Shown here piece by piece: positions 62,098-64,000 of a stretch of 64,000 nucleotides of DNA. This DNA comes from Bacteroidales bacterium (lineage in GTDB: Bacteria; Bacteroidota; Bacteroidia; Bacteroidales; UBA3824), in assembly GCA_016293845.1 (NCBI GenBank), contig JAEDDH010000006.1, forward strand, positions 1 to 64,000, in the 5' to 3' direction. The notes beneath the pieces were generated by a model that was not told the DNA's origin, searched no databases, and worked only from the letters and a program-made list of their open reading frames with translations. Each line of letters starts with the position of its first letter. Positions within the stretch are counted from its first letter, which is position 1. The position numbers were made by a program, and so were the translations under genes.

Positions 62098-64000
62098 TTA
62101 CTCCTCCGTTTCCCCATCCTCTTTGGTGTAGCCGTAGCCATACCCATAGCCGTAGCCGTAACCATAGCCATAACGACCGTTGACAGTTTTAGAACCGTTG
62201 AGCAAAATGCACATATTGGGAAGTTTGTGCTTGAGATAATAACTCTCCACAATCGGCAGCATATTGCGGTCAATGAGTCCCACACGAACTATGAAAAGCG
62301 ACATTTCGGCGTGAGAGGCAATAATGCTTGTGTCGGCAACGATGTCGATAGGCGGACAGTCGAGAATCACAAAATCGTAAGCCTGTTTAAGTTCGTCAAC
62401 CATCTGTCCAAACAGCGGAATACCAAGCAATTCTGACGGGTTTGGCGGAATCATTCCTGCAGGAAGAATATCAAATCCGGTGGTAAGATTGTGAACGAGC
62501 GATTTCCAATTATCCTGATATCCTGCAAGATATGTTGATACGCCGTTTTCAGGTTTATCTACCGAAGAACTTGCCTGAGTCTTACGCAAATCGAGGTCAA
62601 CAATTATCACCTTTTTGCCTTTGAGAGCCATCGACGCACCAAGGTTGAGCGAAATAAATGTTTTGCCGCTGCCCTGAATCATCGAAGTGATAAGCATCAC
62701 CTTTTTATTATTAGTATTGGTAAACTCTAAATTGCTCCTCACAATGCGGAAAGCCTCGTTGGTGAGGTTCTTGGAGTTTTTCTTTACCACCAGTTGTTTA
62801 ACGTCGGCATTTGACGAATCCCTGCGTTTCAAGAATTTAAGAACACCTTTGTGGTGCAGGCGGGTATGCTGAGGAATTTCGCCCACAAACGGAATGGTCA
62901 TATTCTCCAAATCCTTGCGCGAACGTATTTTGGTGTTGTTCATCTCTATTAAAACGATGATACCCAACGGAATAAGAATAGAAACCACAAGGGCAATCAA
63001 AAGAATTTTAAATCTCAAAGGTTTGGTAGGAACCATCGACCCCATAGGCGGGGTAATCAAACGGGTGTTGTAAGCAGTGAAAGCCTGTGAGAGTTCTGTC
63101 TCCTCGCGTTTCTGCAAAAGAAAGAGGTACAGAGATTCTTTAACCTTCTGCTGACGGACAATCGAAAGCAATTGCTTAGCCTTGTCGGGGTTGGATGAAA
63201 TGTGCGAAAGACTTCTGTTAAGGTTTTTTTCGAGCGATGCTATCTGAGCATCGAGCACCTTAATTTGGTTTTCGATAGAGCCCACAATTGCTCGGCGCAG
63301 TTGCGAGATAGTTTCATCGAGTTCGATCACAAGGGGATTCTTGTCGGACGAAGTAGAAATAATCTGCTCACGTTTTATTATACACGAGTTGTATTCTGTA
63401 ATCTGTTTTTCGGCGGTAGAATTGTTGCTGCCAGAATAAAGCGGCAACAGAGTGTTTTTCTTTGTGGTGTCGGAAATATAGTCACGCACGTTTTTAGCCA
63501 TAGCCTCCTGAGTTTGCAACGATACAATCTCATTTTGGAGTGCATTTGCCTGAGTATAAAATATTTCGCTCGATTTTTCAACATCGGGCAGAAGGTTTAC
63601 GCTCTTAAACGACGACACATCGCTATCCACCATTCCCAACTCACGCTCAATAATCTCGAGCCTGTTGTTGATAAAGGCTGCTGTACCAATTGACGACTGG
63701 TTTTTATCCTCAATCCATTTTTCGTTGTACACCGTGTACATAGTGTTCAAAAAGTCCTCGGCACGCTGAATATTCTCATCGTCCATAGTGAGCGAAATCA
63801 CCGATGCTTTTTTGTCGGCAAGGTCGGCGCTAAATTTCTTTGAATACACCTGCAAGGCGGTGCGGTATGGCTGTCGGCTAACGTAAATGGTTATAGGCTT
63901 GGATAATTCAGCATATTTGGGTGTAGATGAAATAAGCAGGTTGCCAAGCGGAGTAGAAACCTCCTGACCTAAAAGACCGTCAACTACTTCAGAGGCAAAC
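62098..64000 (-). CDS. Wzc-like polysaccharide chain-length tyrosine autokinase, 5' end outside the window
   Basis: The frame is open to the window edge, so the N-terminus is missing. The visible 633 residues contain a Wzz-type periplasmic coiled-coil part, a second membrane helix (FKILLIALVVSILIPLGIIV), and a BY-kinase domain with Walker A (MIQGSGKTFISLNLG), Walker A' (KVIIVDLDLRKTQ) and Walker B (YDFVILDCPPID). It ends in a tyrosine cluster of about eight Gly-Tyr pairs. Such proteins control capsule or exopolysaccharide polymerisation and export by cycling autophosphorylation of the tail. The remainder of the locus should lie beyond 64000. Confidence 0.92.
   Translation of the reverse strand, partial: FASEVVDGLLGQEVSTPLGNLLISSTPKYAELSKPITIYVSRQPYRTALQVYSKKFSADLADKKASVISLTMDDENIQRAEDFLNTMYTVYNEKWIEDKNQSSIGTAAFINNRLEIIERELGMVDSDVSSFKSVNLLPDVEKSSEIFYTQANALQNEIVSLQTQEAMAKNVRDYISDTTKKNTLLPLYSGSNNSTAEKQITEYNSCIIKREQIISTSSDKNPLVIELDETISQLRRAIVGSIENQIKVLDAQIASLEKNLNRSLSHISSNPDKAKQLLSIVRQQKVKESLYLFLLQKREETELSQAFTAYNTRLITPPMGSMVPTKPLRFKILLIALVVSILIPLGIIVLIEMNNTKIRSRKDLENMTIPFVGEIPQHTRLHHKGVLKFLKRRDSSNADVKQLVVKKNSKNLTNEAFRIVRSNLEFTNTNNKKVMLITSMIQGSGKTFISLNLGASMALKGKKVIIVDLDLRKTQASSSVDKPENGVSTYLAGYQDNWKSLVHNLTTGFDILPAGMIPPNPSELLGIPLFGQMVDELKQAYDFVILDCPPIDIVADTSIIASHAEMSLFIVRVGLIDRNMLPIVESYYLKHKLPNMCILLNGSKTVNGRYGYGYGYGYGYGYGYTKEDGETEE
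62119..62180 (-). repeat. 6-bp tandem repeat encoding the Gly-Tyr tail
   Basis: The 3' end of the kinase gene is a run of about eight GGNTAN units on the minus strand that encode alternating Gly and Tyr. Third positions vary, so the repeat has been kept at the protein level, but slipped-strand gain or loss of units would change tyrosine number without a frameshift. Confidence 0.75.

Overview
The window comes from a member of the Bacteroidota, most likely the order Bacteroidales. The evidence is a SusC/SusD pair, a putative porin of the Bacteroidetes family, a type IX secretion plug-like protein, PdxB, many promoters of the Bacteroides type (TTTG, 19-21 bases, TAnnTTTG), and starts without Shine-Dalgarno sequences. 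Most of the window is ordinary chromosome, interrupted by one defence island and by an unusually large number of decayed genes.

Layout. Positions 1-235 hold two tandem tRNA-Val genes and a terminator. From 234 to 6494 a minus-strand cluster encodes a SPOR-domain protein, a divergent flotillin-like protein and a FloA flotillin, the last two with expanded repeat arrays. A tRNA-His gene, a porin, pdxB and the T9SS plug-like gene follow (6638-11527). A minus-strand operon then encodes an FHA protein, a thioredoxin-fold protein without catalytic cysteines, and a KtrB/KtrA potassium uptake system (11535-16078). After a broken Fic gene comes a five-gene operon: lgt, suhB, two GT2 glycosyltransferases and 5-formyl-THF cyclo-ligase (17243-21588). 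Next are a SusC/SusD pair with a membrane-anchored AraC-type regulator whose phosphorylation residues look lost, a di-haem peroxidase, two TlpA-like proteins, a DJ-1 protein and a Kef-type antiporter (21673-36358).

The defence island runs from about 36.5 to 51.1 kb. Its core is a complete minus-strand operon brxP-brxC-pglZ-brxL, which is the gene set of a type 4 BREX system (a PAPS-reductase-like protein and no DNA methylase), followed by a HIT-family gene. On the distal side lies a divergent module: an XRE repressor, two strong palindromes, and an HNH nuclease gene next to a CoiA-like gene. On the proximal side a small unknown gene borders a 280-base array of six different hairpins and two spacer repeats that no gene explains.

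The end of the window (51.3-64 kb) contains a DNA glycosylase, an AlaX-type editing protein, an esterase with an in-frame stop beside its catalytic serine, a nitroreductase, a truncated VanW gene, an MbnP-like protein, a very large alpha-2-macroglobulin, remnants of a PD-(D/E)XK gene and of a sulfatase-modifying-factor gene, and the 3' part of a Wzc-like tyrosine kinase with a Gly-Tyr tail. Seven broken genes are visible in all: Fic, PP2C phosphatase, ORF6N, esterase, VanW, PD-(D/E)XK and FGE-like.

The best candidates for something undescribed are the HNH/CoiA-like module beside the type 4 BREX operon, the hairpin array, the two repeat-expanded flotillins co-encoded with a SPOR protein, and the phospho-dead regulator. 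All assignments come from reading the sequence; no database search was possible.
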